A stretch of DNA of 64,000 bases. Source: Microbacterium sp. C7(2022) (GTDB taxonomy: Bacteria; Actinomycetota; Actinomycetes; Actinomycetales; Microbacteriaceae). Both the position numbers and the translations under genes were made by a program. Numbering within the stretch: position 1 is the first letter of the stretch; every line of letters starts with the position of its first letter. Location of the stretch: the NCBI RefSeq assembly GCF_028823665.1, contig NZ_JAPEHV010000005.1, forward strand, positions 1 through 64,000, written 5' to 3'. This document shows positions 23,506 through 32,558 of this stretch, in pieces. Under the pieces are notes generated by a model, which was not told the origin of the DNA, ran no database searches, and saw only the letters and a list, made by a program, of their open reading frames with translations.

Positions 23506-23895
23506 GTGACTTCGGCCGAGGCCTCGGGCACGGCAGACGGTGTCCGTAACCTGCATGAGGCCCTCGCGGCGATCACCGAGCACTGGCAGCCGCATCGACT
23601 GACCAGCGTCAACGACTACGACGTCAAGGTGGTCAAACTGCAAGGCGAGTTCGTCTGGCACTCCCATCCCGACACCGACGAGTTGTTCCTCGTGGTGAGC
23701 GGCCAGCTCACGATCCAGCTCCGTGATCGCGACGTCATCCTGAACCCCAACGACGTCTTCGTCGTCCCGCGCGGAGTCGAGCACTGCCCGAAAGCGACCA
23801 AGGAGGCTCAGGTCGTCCTGTTCGAACCTGTGGGTACGACGAACACCGGCGATGCCGGCGGGGACATGACGACCGAGTTGCGGGAACTCGGTTAA
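23506..23895 (+). CDS. Cupin domain protein
   Basis: A 129-aa single-domain cupin. Motif 1 is FVWHSHPDTDELFLVVSGQL with its metal-ligand His residues and Glu. Motif 2 is LNPNDVFVVPRGVEHCPKA. GTG 23506 is chosen because GAGGA sits 5 bases upstream; GTG 23470 would add 12 unrelated residues. Such small cupins are often isomerases or sensors of unknown ligand. It lies in the island between TetR and a cyclase-like gene. Confidence 0.85.
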   Translation: MTSAEASGTADGVRNLHEALAAITEHWQPHRLTSVNDYDVKVVKLQGEFVWHSHPDTDELFLVVSGQLTIQLRDRDVILNPNDVFVVPRGVEHCPKATKEAQVVLFEPVGTTNTGDAGGDMTTELRELG

Positions 23896-23992
23896 CGGAC
23901 GCCGCAGCGAAGGATTGACGGATGAAGGGACCGGGACGGCGCGGTTATCTGCCGAGGACGTGGCCGGCGCTCGCACATGAACGGAGGAAGCG

Positions 23993-24949
23993 ATGATCCG
24001 CGACAGCCTTGCCGACTGGCTCCTGGATTCGGACCCTGCACTGCGGTGGCAGGTCGAACGCGACCTCTTGGGCGCGCCCCAGGAGGTTTGGCGGGCGACC
24101 CGGGCGAGGGTCGCGACCCAGGGGTTCGGCGCAGACCTGCTGGCACGTCAGGACCCCGATGGGCAGTGGGCAGGTGGTGCGTTCTTCCCGGTCGGGTGGG
24201 ACTGGGACGCCGATGAGCCGCAGCCCTGGACCGCCACCACCTGGGTACTCAAAGACCTACGCGAGTGGGGCCTTGACGCCGCAGCGCTGGGGGACACCGC
24301 GCAGAGGCTGGAGGCGAACGCGCGCTGGGAGTACGACGACCTGCCGTACTGGGGCGGTGAGGTGGACTGCTGCATCAACTCCTGGACCCTGTCCAACGGC
24401 CTATGGCTGGGGGTGGACGTCGACGGCATCGTCGCCTGGTTCCTGGAACACCAGCTCGACGACGGCGGCTGGAACTGCGAGTGGGTAGAAGGAGCGACCG
24501 TCTCCTCGTTCCACTCCACACTCAACGCCCTCATCGGGCTGCTGGACTATCAACTCGCCACCGGAGACGCCGACCGTGTCCGCGCGGCCCGCCGCGGCGG
24601 GGAGGAATACCTCCTCCGCAGGAACTTGTTCCGGAAGCTCTCGACCGGGGAACCCTTCAACGATTGGACGCTGAGCCTCGCGCATCCACGCCGCGCGTAC
24701 TACAACGTTCTCGCCGCCGCTGACTACTTCCGTGCTGCCGCTCTTGCCGACGGCACATCACCAGACCGGCGTATGGCCGACGCGATCGAGCACATCCGTG
24801 CGCAACGACAGCCAGACGGGAGGTGGCTCCAGGGCCACCGGCTGCAAGGAAAGGTCTGGTTCCACATCGACGCTCCCACCGGCGAGCCGTCGAGATGGGT
24901 CACCCATCAAGCCATCCGCGTCCTCGAATGGTGGGACGCGCAAGGCTGA
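23993..24949 (+). CDS. Squalene-cyclase-like (alpha/alpha toroid) protein
   Basis: A 318-aa protein made of repeated helical pairs with QW-type motifs: QDPDGQW near 46, HQLDDGGWN near 157 and RQPDGRW near 271. This is the prenyltransferase/squalene oxidocyclase toroid. At 318 residues it is half the length of a true squalene-hopene cyclase and lacks a visible DxDD catalytic motif, so terpene cyclisation should not be assumed. A very good ribosome binding site (GGAGGAAGCG) precedes ATG 23993. It is one of the few intact genes in the island. Confidence 0.75.
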   Translation: MIRDSLADWLLDSDPALRWQVERDLLGAPQEVWRATRARVATQGFGADLLARQDPDGQWAGGAFFPVGWDWDADEPQPWTATTWVLKDLREWGLDAAALGDTAQRLEANARWEYDDLPYWGGEVDCCINSWTLSNGLWLGVDVDGIVAWFLEHQLDDGGWNCEWVEGATVSSFHSTLNALIGLLDYQLATGDADRVRAARRGGEEYLLRRNLFRKLSTGEPFNDWTLSLAHPRRAYYNVLAAADYFRAAALADGTSPDRRMADAIEHIRAQRQPDGRWLQGHRLQGKVWFHIDAPTGEPSRWVTHQAIRVLEWWDAQG

Positions 24950-25019
24950 CAGCATCCCACTGGCGCGGCACAAGTGGCTGTGATCCTTGAAGCTGTCGTG
25001 CCGGAGGGAATGGTGACGC

Positions 25020-25803
25020 GTGGGCGGGAGAGCGTCGACGTTGCGCACAGCGCTCCTGTTCATGGTGCTGCTCGTGGTCCTCAGCAGCGGATTCTGGCTA
25101 GCGGGCTTGGTGCTGGGTTCTCTCGAACCGGTCATCGGCGTCAATCTGCCGTTTTCGGCGGCTCCAAGCGGTAACGCCCACGATCGCGGCGGTGATCGCC
25201 GCGATCGCCGCGGGGCGATTGCTTGACCTACGACGACAGCTGAGCCTGCTGCCTCGACGGGCGTTGCCGTGGGCGCTGACGCTCGCGGTTCCCGTCGTGG
25301 CCGTTTTCCTTCCCGAAGTCGACGACTGGTCGGCACCAGGAGCGAACCCCTTCGCAGTGATGGCGCTGGCGGTCGTCTACCTCTTCGCCGCAGCCTGTGA
25401 GGAGATCGGCTGGACTGGCCTTCTGTTGCCGATGCTTGCCCGTCTCACCGATTTTCAGGCGGGACTAGTGATCGGGACACTGTGGGCAGGGTGGCACATC
25501 ATCGGATACTCGCAGGCAGGCAATCCGCCGTCATGGATCGCGGGGCAATGCGTCTTCACGATCGCGTTCAGGGTGTTTCTTGTGCGGCTAGCGCGAGCCA
25601 GCGGAGGGGCGGTCTGGCTTGCGGTCTTGGGACACGCCGGCTACAACGTGTCGTGGTTCGTCATGTCCAGCGCGGTCGACGGATACGACCTTCGGGCCAC
25701 CGCGCTCACGATGGCGACACTTACAGCGATCGTATTCGTCATCACACGTCGTGATGCCCGTGATAGGCGAGCGAAACCGGACGGCACCGACACGCGTGGA
25801 TGA
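25020..25803 (+). pseudogene. CPBP-family intramembrane protease, frameshifted
   Basis: Two overlapping frames together give one CPBP (Abi/CAAX) protease. The first carries the N-terminal helix (LLFMVLLVVLSSGFWLAG) to VNLPFSA. The second resumes with LQAVTPTIAAVIAAIAAG and holds the core motifs CEEIGWTG, WAGWHIIG and LGHAGYN. One extra G in the GCGGCTCC stretch at about 25158-25163 explains the shift. Unless this is a sequencing error or programmed slippage, the gene is broken. GGAGGGAA stands 9 bases before GTG 25020. Confidence 0.75.
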
Positions 25804-26145
25804 GGTCGCGACCCTGGAACGCCGTGAGTAGTCGTTGCGGACGACGAACACTGTGGGTCGTTTGTCGCGTGGACGTTGCGGTGTGGGCGTCGAAGATCTC
25901 AGCAGGCAGGTCGACCCCTCCACCGCCCGACAAACAGTGAGCCGGCGGCAGGTGCTCGTCGCCCTCGGCGTTCGGCTCGTGCACGAGGACTCCGGCGAAA
26001 GGTGATCCTGTCCGGGGTCCGTGCGAACTCGGCGCCAGGCTGGTCACCTGCCAGGTGCTCGTCGTGCCTCTCGTCTGTCACGAACGACCTGGTCAGTGTC
26101 GCTGCCGCTCCAAGCTCGACCACTCGTCTGAGCTACCAACCTGGC
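25804..26145. other. Non-coding or degraded island segment
   Basis: No frame here has recognisable homology or good codon use. It lies between the broken CPBP gene and the LacI remnant and probably includes the mutated DNA-binding half of the LacI gene. Confidence 0.4.
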
Positions 26146-26733
26146 GCACTGCCGACCGTCGTCGTCGGCGACCCCAGCGTGGCGGGAGGGCTCACGTCGG
26201 TCTGGACCGACGACGCCTCGTCGGTGCGCTCCGCGCTGCGATATCTTGCTGAGCTCGGACACCGCAGGGTGGCGCGTGTCGCAGGCCTCGAAAGGCTCGC
26301 CCACACGGCGATCCGAGATGAAGCATTCCTCGCCGAGGCGAACCGGCTCGGCCTCGCCGGTGAACTGCTGCGCACCGACTACACCCCGCACCAGGGCGCT
26401 GACGTGACGCGCGCCGCACTGCAGTCCGCCGAACCTCCGACCGCATTCATCTACGACAACGACGTCATGGCTGTGGCAGGTCTCACCGTCGCCCACGAGC
26501 TGGGGCTTGAGGTCCCCACCGACGTGTCGATGATCGCGTGGGATGACTCGGTCCTGTGCGAGCACACGCTCCCGAGTCTGACCGCGCTGAGCCACGACGT
26601 CGTCGCCTTCGGCTCGCACGTCGCCAGGCGCCTGTTCGCGCTCATCGACGGCGCCGAGCCGGGGGCCTTCCTCGACTCGACGCCGTCACTTCGGGTTCGC
26701 GGATCGACGGGGCGGGTACTCGCGAGGGGGTGA
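26146..26733 (+). pseudogene. LacI-family regulator remnant (effector domain only)
   Basis: The C-terminal 195 residues of an open frame match the LacI/GalR ligand-binding domain: ALPTVVVGDPS, LAELGHRRVARVAG, AFIYDNDVMAVAGLTVAHEL, VSMIAWDDSVLCEHTLPSLT. No helix-turn-helix precedes it; upstream residues in this frame are Arg/Ser-rich and out of frame. It is therefore a 5'-truncated regulator that could not bind DNA. The break supports decay of the island. Confidence 0.75.
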
Positions 26734-26985
26734 GTACTTGCCCCGTCGCGATTGTAGAGAGACGACGCTCATCCGGCACCGTCCGGCCGGTGGTGCGAGG
26801 GCCGGCTGGATCACGTGAGTCGCGGGGGAGTGGGCCACCTTATTGCCACCTCATTCACCCGGAATCGATCCAAAGCAACCGGATACAATCGGAGAACTCG
26901 AACCGTCCGGTTCCCCGTCAACACAAGGGAACGCGAGGGTTCCCGAGACATCCGGTGAGACTCGGAAATCGCCCGAGCTCTCCAA
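26734..26985. other. Island right end without a gene
   Basis: No coding frame is supported over these 252 bases. A stretch near 26853-26895 is somewhat A/T-richer than its surroundings. Apparent minus-strand peptides here are translations of the tRNA fragment. Confidence 0.5.
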
Positions 26986-27018
26986 GGGGTCGCAGGTTCA
27001 AATCCTGTCATCCCGACG
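26986..27018 (+). repeat. Right attachment-site copy (tRNA-Pro 3' fragment)
   Basis: An exact 33-base copy of 22065-22097. It carries only the tRNA T arm and acceptor 3' strand, with no 5' half upstream, as expected of the far junction of an element inserted in a tRNA gene. Confidence 0.88.
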
Positions 27019-27022
27019 GAAA

Positions 27023-27059
27023 AATCCCCGGTGAGAACGTAGAGATCTCACCGGGGATT
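27023..27059 (+). terminator. Hairpin after the right attachment copy
   Basis: A 14-bp perfect stem (AATCCCCGGTGAGA with TCTCACCGGGGATT), 9-base loop. It shares the GGTGAGA...TCTCACC core and spacing with the hairpin after the intact tRNA-Pro, so one of the two is the original chromosomal tRNA terminator and the other came with the island. Confidence 0.8.
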
Positions 27060-27064
27060 CGTCG

Positions 27065-27631
27065 TCACCGGATCATCACCTGCGCCGGCGACTTGCCCTG
27101 GGCCGCGGCGATCGCGGTGATCGTCTCGTCCTGCATCACGCTACGCCGCTCGTCACCCCATGGCCCCCGGTAGAAGGTGATGCCCCCGATCGGCGACCAC
27201 GCTTGGGTCAGGATGCCGAGATTGGCGTCCGTTTTCTGGGTCGCCGGCTGGGTGTTGTACGGGTGTAGTTCGATCTGGTTGACCGCGGGCACGATGGTCG
27301 CGGCATCCATCAATCTCTCGATCTGCTCGACGCCGAGCTTGCGTGAGGACTTCTCCTACGCGAGAAGAGTTTCTTCGCGGCCGTAGTCCGACACCCATAC
27401 CTTCGTCTCGATGAACACGTCTTCGCGGGCGAGGCCGGATCGGCGGATGCCGACGCCCACTTCACGCTCGTTGCCGTAGGCTGCGGCGGTGTCGATATGC
27501 CGGTATCCGGCCCGGAGCGCTGTATCGACGGCAGCTGCCGTCTCATCGGGTGGACTTTGGAAGACGCCAAGCCCGAGGGTGGGCATGTGGACACCGTTGT
27601 TGAGGACTAGTTCGAGGCTCACTCCGCTCAC
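27065..27631 (-). pseudogene. Aldo/keto reductase pseudogene
   Basis: One minus-strand frame shows an AKR N-terminus ([43 protein letters not shown]) with catalytic Asp, Tyr and Lys. It is interrupted by an in-frame TAG at 27356-27358. After the stop the same frame resumes with SSRKLGVEQ joined directly to IERLMDAATIVPAVNQIELH. The segment with the catalytic His (LLxHQP type) and several barrel strands is deleted. The C-terminus is cut at SPAQVMIR, next to the tRNA-type hairpin. Stop codon, deletion and truncation all argue against function. Confidence 0.88.
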
Positions 27632-27701
27632 GCTACGCCTGGTGGGGGAGGCGTGGGAGGCGCCCTCGGTACCCCTCTTGGGGCCCGCGGCGCTCCTCCG
27701 C

Positions 27702-28334
27702 CTACGGCCGCGCGATCGACCGCATGAAGGTCTCGAGCAGGGGGAGGACGTCCCGCGAGGGGTCGAGGAGTGCTTGGATGCGCAGGCCGTCCATCATCGC
27801 CAGGAGCAGGGTGACCTTGTCGTCGGCGGTCAGCGAGTCGCCGGTGCCGGCGATGCCGAGCGTGTCGGTCGAGAAGTGCTCCCGCATGCGCTCGCGGCGC
27901 GCGATGAAGAAGTCGTGTGCGGGATGCTCGGGGTTTGTCGCGGCGACCGTGATCGCCAACCAGTTGCGTTGACGTTCGGGGTGCGCGAACTCGTCTTTCA
28001 GCACGCTCGACAGCACGCGCTCGGCCGAGATGTCGGATGCCATGATCCGGCGGGCAAGCTCTTCGTCGTCTGCGTCACGAAGCGCGAGAGCGGCCAGCAG
28101 CAGATCATCCTTGCTGTCGAAGTGGCGCAACAGTGCCGCGTGAGTGACTTCCGCACGCGCAGCGATATCACGCAAGGACGCGCGCTCGTACCCGTGCTCG
28201 GCGAAGCTCGCCAGGGCCGCGCGCACGATCTGGGCGCGGCGCGCGGGGGTGGACGCATACGGCCCCCGGCGCCCCCGAGTGGGCTTATCCGTGGTGGTTG
28301 CCGCGTCCGGCGTCGCGCTCGGCGTGGTGGTCAT
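27702..28334 (-). CDS. TetR family regulator of the rhamnosidase operon
   Basis: A 210-aa TetR-type regulator. The HTH spans residues about 30-75 ([20 protein letters not shown], then [19 protein letters not shown]). ATG 28334 is chosen since GAGGAGA lies 6 bases upstream; an earlier frame start adds 20 residues across the promoter. It is divergent from the sugar transporter, with two perfect operators between them, so it very likely represses the 28494-37376 operon until a released sugar or aglycone binds. Confidence 0.9.
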   Translation of the reverse strand: MTTTPSATPDAATTTDKPTRGRRGPYASTPARRAQIVRAALASFAEHGYERASLRDIAARAEVTHAALLRHFDSKDDLLLAALALRDADDEELARRIMASDISAERVLSSVLKDEFAHPERQRNWLAITVAATNPEHPAHDFFIARRERMREHFSTDTLGIAGTGDSLTADDKVTLLLAMMDGLRIQALLDPSRDVLPLLETFMRSIARP

Positions 28335-28386
28335 GGGCGTCTCCTCGTCATCGAGTCTGCCAGCGTCTGGTGATGACTTGCCAATA

Positions 28387-28403
28387 GTAACCACTCCGGT
28401 TAC
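28387..28403. promoter_or_regulatory. TetR operator 1
   Basis: GTAACC-ACTCC-GGTTAC, a perfect 6-bp inverted repeat with 5-base spacer. It sits 53 bases before the TetR start and 91 before the transporter start. Confidence 0.82.
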
Positions 28404-28416
28404 TCTTTCCGAAAGA

Positions 28417-28431
28417 TAACCACGTCGGTTA
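28417..28431. promoter_or_regulatory. TetR operator 2
   Basis: TAACC-ACGTC-GGTTA, the same inverted repeat with the same 5-base spacer. Its centre is 29 bases (about three helical turns) from operator 1, so two dimers would bind on the same face of the DNA. Confidence 0.8.
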
Positions 28432-28493
28432 CATTTACGTCGCCGATGCCGCTCCGCGTAGCCGCGGACCAGTCACCTGATGAAGGAGTCCCC

Positions 28494-29846
28494 GTGACGA
28501 AGACCCCCGACGCTGTGCCCTCGGGCGCGCAGCGAGTCGCCGAGGCCGAGCCCCTCACGGGCGTTCAGCCCGACAGTGCCGCACTCCTGGCACCGACCAC
28601 GGGAGCCGAACCGACCGCCAAGATGAGCGGCGGATACATTTTCTGGCTGATGCTGGCGAGCTTCGGCGCCTCCATGGCGATGATGGTTCCGCTCTCGTAC
28701 GGCATCGCCGTGCGCATCACCGAACTCGCGCCGGGGCGTGAAGAGGTTCTGGGCTACATCACCGGTACCGCGCAGTTGGTCTACTTGGTCATCAGCCCGC
28801 TCATCGGCATCTGGAGCGACCGCACCCGCTCGCGCTTCGGTCGCCGTTCGCCCTTCATTTACCTCGGCACGGCCATCGGGCTCATCGGCCTGGTTGTCAT
28901 CGGACTCGCCCCCGATCTGCTGATCGTCGGGGCCGGCTGGATCCTCGGCATGTCGGGGTGGTCGATCGCCGGTGCGGCGATCCAGACCATCCAGGCCGAC
29001 AAGCTGCCCGAGCAGCAGCGCGGGAAGGTCGCTGCCCTCACCGGCCTCATGACTCAGGTCGCTCCGGTGCTCGGAATTGGCGTCGCCTACGCCGTGTCGT
29101 CGAACACGATGCTCATCTTCATCGTTCCCGGCGTGATCGGTGCGCTGATGCTCGCACTCTTCCCGCTGATCAAGCCCGAGGGCAGCTCGAAAGACCTGCC
29201 CCGCACCGACACGGTCACGGTGAAGTCCGTGGTCACCAGCTACGGCTTCAACGTGCGCAAGTACCCGGACTTCGCCTGGAACTGGCTCGGCCGCTTCGTG
29301 TTCTTCATCGGCCTCTACTTCAACACCACGTTCGGCACCTTCTTCTACGCCCAGCGACTCGACCTGCCGGTGCGTGAAGTCGCCGGCATCGTGGCCACGG
29401 TCGGAATGGTGGGTGTGCTCGCCGCTGCCGGCGGTGCGATCCTGGGCGGCTTCCTGTCTGACAAGCTGCAGCGCCGTCGTCTGTTCGTGATGCTCGCCGC
29501 GCTGCTCTTCGTCGGTGGTGCGGTCGCCGAGGCCACCGCATGGTCGCTGCCGCAGATCATCGTTGGCGCGGTTCTCATGCAACTGGCCATCGCGGTGTTC
29601 GCCACCGTCGACCAGGCGATCATCTACGCGATCATTCCCGAGCGCGATCAGGCGGGTCGCTACATGGCGGTCACGCAGTTCGCGCAGAAGATCCCCAGCG
29701 CGATCGCGCCGCTGCTGGCCGGTGTCGTCATCACCATCGGCGCCGTCGGCGACGTGAAGAACTACACGCTGCTGTACCTGACGGGTGCGGTCTTCGCCCT
29801 CATCGGCGGACTCATCATCCTGCTCAAGGTCAAGTCCGTCCGCTGA
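28494..29846 (+). CDS. MFS sugar transporter (GPH/SLC45-like)
   Basis: A 450-aa transporter with about 12 helices after a 40-residue polar N-terminus. The loop after helix 2 reads SDRTRSRFGRRSPFIYLG, the signature of the GPH/SLC45 glycoside:cation symporter branch. GTG 28494 follows AAGGAG by 5 bases. It is the first gene of a seven-gene run with rhamnosidase and beta-glucosidase, so its substrate is probably a rhamnosylated glycoside or oligosaccharide that the next two enzymes hydrolyse in the cytoplasm. Confidence 0.88.
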   Translation: MTKTPDAVPSGAQRVAEAEPLTGVQPDSAALLAPTTGAEPTAKMSGGYIFWLMLASFGASMAMMVPLSYGIAVRITELAPGREEVLGYITGTAQLVYLVISPLIGIWSDRTRSRFGRRSPFIYLGTAIGLIGLVVIGLAPDLLIVGAGWILGMSGWSIAGAAIQTIQADKLPEQQRGKVAALTGLMTQVAPVLGIGVAYAVSSNTMLIFIVPGVIGALMLALFPLIKPEGSSKDLPRTDTVTVKSVVTSYGFNVRKYPDFAWNWLGRFVFFIGLYFNTTFGTFFYAQRLDLPVREVAGIVATVGMVGVLAAAGGAILGGFLSDKLQRRRLFVMLAALLFVGGAVAEATAWSLPQIIVGAVLMQLAIAVFATVDQAIIYAIIPERDQAGRYMAVTQFAQKIPSAIAPLLAGVVITIGAVGDVKNYTLLYLTGAVFALIGGLIILLKVKSVR

Positions 29847-29868
29847 TCCCGACCGGAGAAACACCTTC

Positions 29869-32523
29869 ATGTCGCACACCACTCCTTACGCACTCTCGGT
29901 CGACAGCGGCGGCGACGGCTTCGTCGTCACCGGCGACCGCCCGCGTCTGTCGTACATCAGCAGTGGCGGCCGCCACGTCATAGAGGCAATCATCGACGGC
30001 GGCACGCCGGTGACCGCAGAGGTCGACGGACACCGCATCATCGAATGGCCCTTCGCGCCGCTCGTCAGCGGCAACACCGTGCAGTGGCGGGTGCGACAGG
30101 CGGTGCCGGATGCCGCGTGGTCGGCGTCCGCTGCGTTCGAAGCAGGGCTGCTCGATGGCGATTGGACCGCCAAGTGGATCTCGCCGGCCGAGGGTGACGA
30201 CGCCGGCTACGGTCTGCGCCCCGCGCACGTGCTCACCGGCACGTTCACCCTGCCGGCAGAAGCGGTCTCGGCGCGCCTGTACGCCACAGCACTCGGCGTG
30301 TACACGGCGAGTGTGAACGGACGCCGCGTCGGTGACGACGAACTCGCTCCGGGGACGACGTCATACGATCGCACGCTCTACGCGCAAGCGCACGACGTCA
30401 CGTCGTTGCTGAGTATCGGCGCGAACCGCATCGAGATCGAGCTGTCGGACGGGTGGTACCGCGGACAGGTTGGCGCCTTCCGTCTGCCGGCCGGGTGGGG
30501 GACGACGATCGGTGTGCGCGCCGAGGTGCACGTGCGCCTCGCGGACGGCTCGACGACCGTGGTCAGTACGGACGGTGACTGGACCAGCGCAGCCTCGACC
30601 ACGACCCGGGCAGATCTCATGGCCGGTCAAAGCGTCGACTTTTCGGCACCTCCCGCCCCGCCCACCCCGGTCCGCGTCGGGGTGGTCACAGACCCGCCCG
30701 CGATCTCGTGGTCGCCGGCACCACCGGTGCGCGTGATCGAATCGCGCTCGCCGGTGGCCGTGACCGAAATCAGCGACGGCGTCACCGTCGTGGACTTCGG
30801 GCAGAACGCGTCGGGATGGATTCGGGTGACCGATCTCGGTGAGCCGGGGACCCGCACCGTGATCGACTACGGCGAGTACGTCGACGCGTCGGGAGACCTG
30901 TCGACCTCGCACCTGGATTCGGTGCGCCCCGAGGGTCGCAAAGAGTTCGTCCAGCGTGACGAGGTGATCGCCGGCCCTGCGGGGGACGTTTTCGAACCGC
31001 GCCACACCGTGCACGGCTTCCAATACGCGCGCATCGCGCGCACCGGAACGCCGCTGGACGCGGCATCCCTCACCATGCAGGTCGTGCACACAGACCTCGA
31101 ACGCACCGGCAGCTTCCACAGCAGCGACGCCGACCTCAACCGGCTGCACGAGGTCGCCGACTGGAGCTTCCGCGGCAACGCCGTTGACGTGCCGACGGAC
31201 TGCCCGACGCGCGAGCGCCTGGCATGGACGGGCGACTACCAGGTGTTCGCCCCCACGGCGACCCGGCTGTACGACGTTCTCGGGTTCACTCGCAAGTGGT
31301 TGCGCTCGGTGCGCGATGACCAGCTCGACGACGGCCGCATCGCGAACTTCTCGCCTGACGGACGCCGCATCAAGCACAACCTTGACGACCAGTTCGCCAT
31401 GATGACCGGGTCTTCGGGCTGGGGCGATGCGATCGTCGCGGTGCCGTGGGAGATGTACCTCTCCTACGGCGATCGCCTGGTTCTCGAGGAGAACTACGAC
31501 GCGATGGTGCGCTGGGTGGAGTGGGCGCTCGAGAAGGCGCGCACCGAACGTCACCACGCTCGCGTGCAAGCCTCGCCCGAGCCGGAGCCGTTCGAGCAGT
31601 ACCTGTGGGACGGCACCTTCCACTGGGGCGAGTGGACTGAGCCGAAGCAGCGCGATGCCGACGGCAACCGGATCGACCCGATCGCACACAACCCGATGGC
31701 CTGGTTCATGGCCGACAAGGGCGAGGTGGGCACGGCGTACCTGCACCGGTCGACGGCGACGCTCGCACGCATCGCAGAAGTGTTGGGCAAAGAGTCGGAT
31801 GCCGCGACCTATGCCGCGACCGCGACGCGCATCTCGGGTGCGTGGCGTGAGGCGTACCTGCACGAAGACGGCACCACGGTCACCGATTCGCAGGCCGCGT
31901 ACGTGCGCGCGCTGTCGTTCGGCCTGATTCCCGAGGCTCTCCGGCCTGCGGCTACCGCACGGCTCATCGAACTGATCGAGGAGGCCGGCATGCACCTGGG
32001 GACGGGCTTCCTCGCTACCGGCGATCTGTTGCCCGTGCTCGCCGACGCCGGTCGTGCCGACGTCGCCTACGCGCTCCTTGCGCAGCGATCGGCGCCGTCG
32101 TGGCTGTACATGCTCGACCGCGGTGCGACCACGATCTGGGAGGACTGGGAAGGCATCGACGAGCAGGGTGTCGCCCACGACTCGCTCAACCACTACAGCA
32201 AGGGCGCCGTCATCCGGTTCCTGCACACCCACACCCTGGGCCTGCGTCAGGACGCCGACTCGATCGCGTGGGAGAAAGTCGTGATCGCCCCCGTACCCGC
32301 ACCGGGGATGACCTGGGCGCGCGGCACGCACGCGGGCCCGCAGGGCGAGATCGCCGTTGAGTGGCGCATCGACGGTGACAGCATCCGCATCACCGCCGAC
32401 ATCCCCGCGGGCACGACCGCGCGCGTGATCTTCCCCGACGGAACCGAACACCAGGCCCTGCCGGGCCGATTCGACCGCAGCGCCGGGCTTCCGGCATCCG
32501 ACCCCACCGTCATCGCACGGTGA
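29869..32523 (+). CDS. Alpha-L-rhamnosidase, GH78
   Basis: An 884-aa enzyme of family GH78. N-terminal beta domains (about 1-400) include WYRGQVGAFRLPAGWGTT and VVDFGQNASGWIRV. The (alpha/alpha)6 catalytic barrel contains DCPTRERLAWTGDYQ at residue 444 with the general-acid region, and ends in a C-terminal beta domain (GPQGEIAVEW). It has no signal peptide, so it acts inside the cell. ATG 29869 follows GGAGAAACACCTTC; an earlier frame start would overlap the transporter. It releases L-rhamnose from rhamnosides such as flavonoid rutinosides or pectic oligomers. Confidence 0.95.
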   Translation: MSHTTPYALSVDSGGDGFVVTGDRPRLSYISSGGRHVIEAIIDGGTPVTAEVDGHRIIEWPFAPLVSGNTVQWRVRQAVPDAAWSASAAFEAGLLDGDWTAKWISPAEGDDAGYGLRPAHVLTGTFTLPAEAVSARLYATALGVYTASVNGRRVGDDELAPGTTSYDRTLYAQAHDVTSLLSIGANRIEIELSDGWYRGQVGAFRLPAGWGTTIGVRAEVHVRLADGSTTVVSTDGDWTSAASTTTRADLMAGQSVDFSAPPAPPTPVRVGVVTDPPAISWSPAPPVRVIESRSPVAVTEISDGVTVVDFGQNASGWIRVTDLGEPGTRTVIDYGEYVDASGDLSTSHLDSVRPEGRKEFVQRDEVIAGPAGDVFEPRHTVHGFQYARIARTGTPLDAASLTMQVVHTDLERTGSFHSSDADLNRLHEVADWSFRGNAVDVPTDCPTRERLAWTGDYQVFAPTATRLYDVLGFTRKWLRSVRDDQLDDGRIANFSPDGRRIKHNLDDQFAMMTGSSGWGDAIVAVPWEMYLSYGDRLVLEENYDAMVRWVEWALEKARTERHHARVQASPEPEPFEQYLWDGTFHWGEWTEPKQRDADGNRIDPIAHNPMAWFMADKGEVGTAYLHRSTATLARIAEVLGKESDAATYAATATRISGAWREAYLHEDGTTVTDSQAAYVRALSFGLIPEALRPAATARLIELIEEAGMHLGTGFLATGDLLPVLADAGRADVAYALLAQRSAPSWLYMLDRGATTIWEDWEGIDEQGVAHDSLNHYSKGAVIRFLHTHTLGLRQDADSIAWEKVVIAPVPAPGMTWARGTHAGPQGEIAVEWRIDGDSIRITADIPAGTTARVIFPDGTEHQALPGRFDRSAGLPASDPTVIAR

Positions 32524-32558
32524 CCGACACCCACACCGACGTGATCAAGGAGTATGAC

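Larger units (their letters stand above)
22065..27018. mobile_element. Decayed genomic island in tRNA-Pro
   Basis: The segment is bounded by a 33-bp exact direct repeat of the tRNA-Pro 3' end. Each repeat is followed by a similar hairpin (AAAGCCCTGGTGAGA type and AATCCCCGGTGAGA type). Inside are only accessory genes, most truncated or frameshifted, and no intact integrase or excisionase. The heptamer GGCATCC/GGATGCC, frequent on both sides, was not found inside. This fits an integrated element that lost its mobility genes. Confidence 0.75.

Noticed and set aside
26811..27011. A 66-aa minus-strand peptide starting MTGFEPATP
   Set aside because: This is the familiar translation of a tRNA T arm and acceptor, here the right attachment copy.
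30361..32451. A 696-aa minus-strand frame opposite the rhamnosidase
   Set aside because: It is Arg/Val/His-rich with no motif, typical of the antisense frame of a high-G+C gene; the + strand encodes a complete GH78 enzyme.
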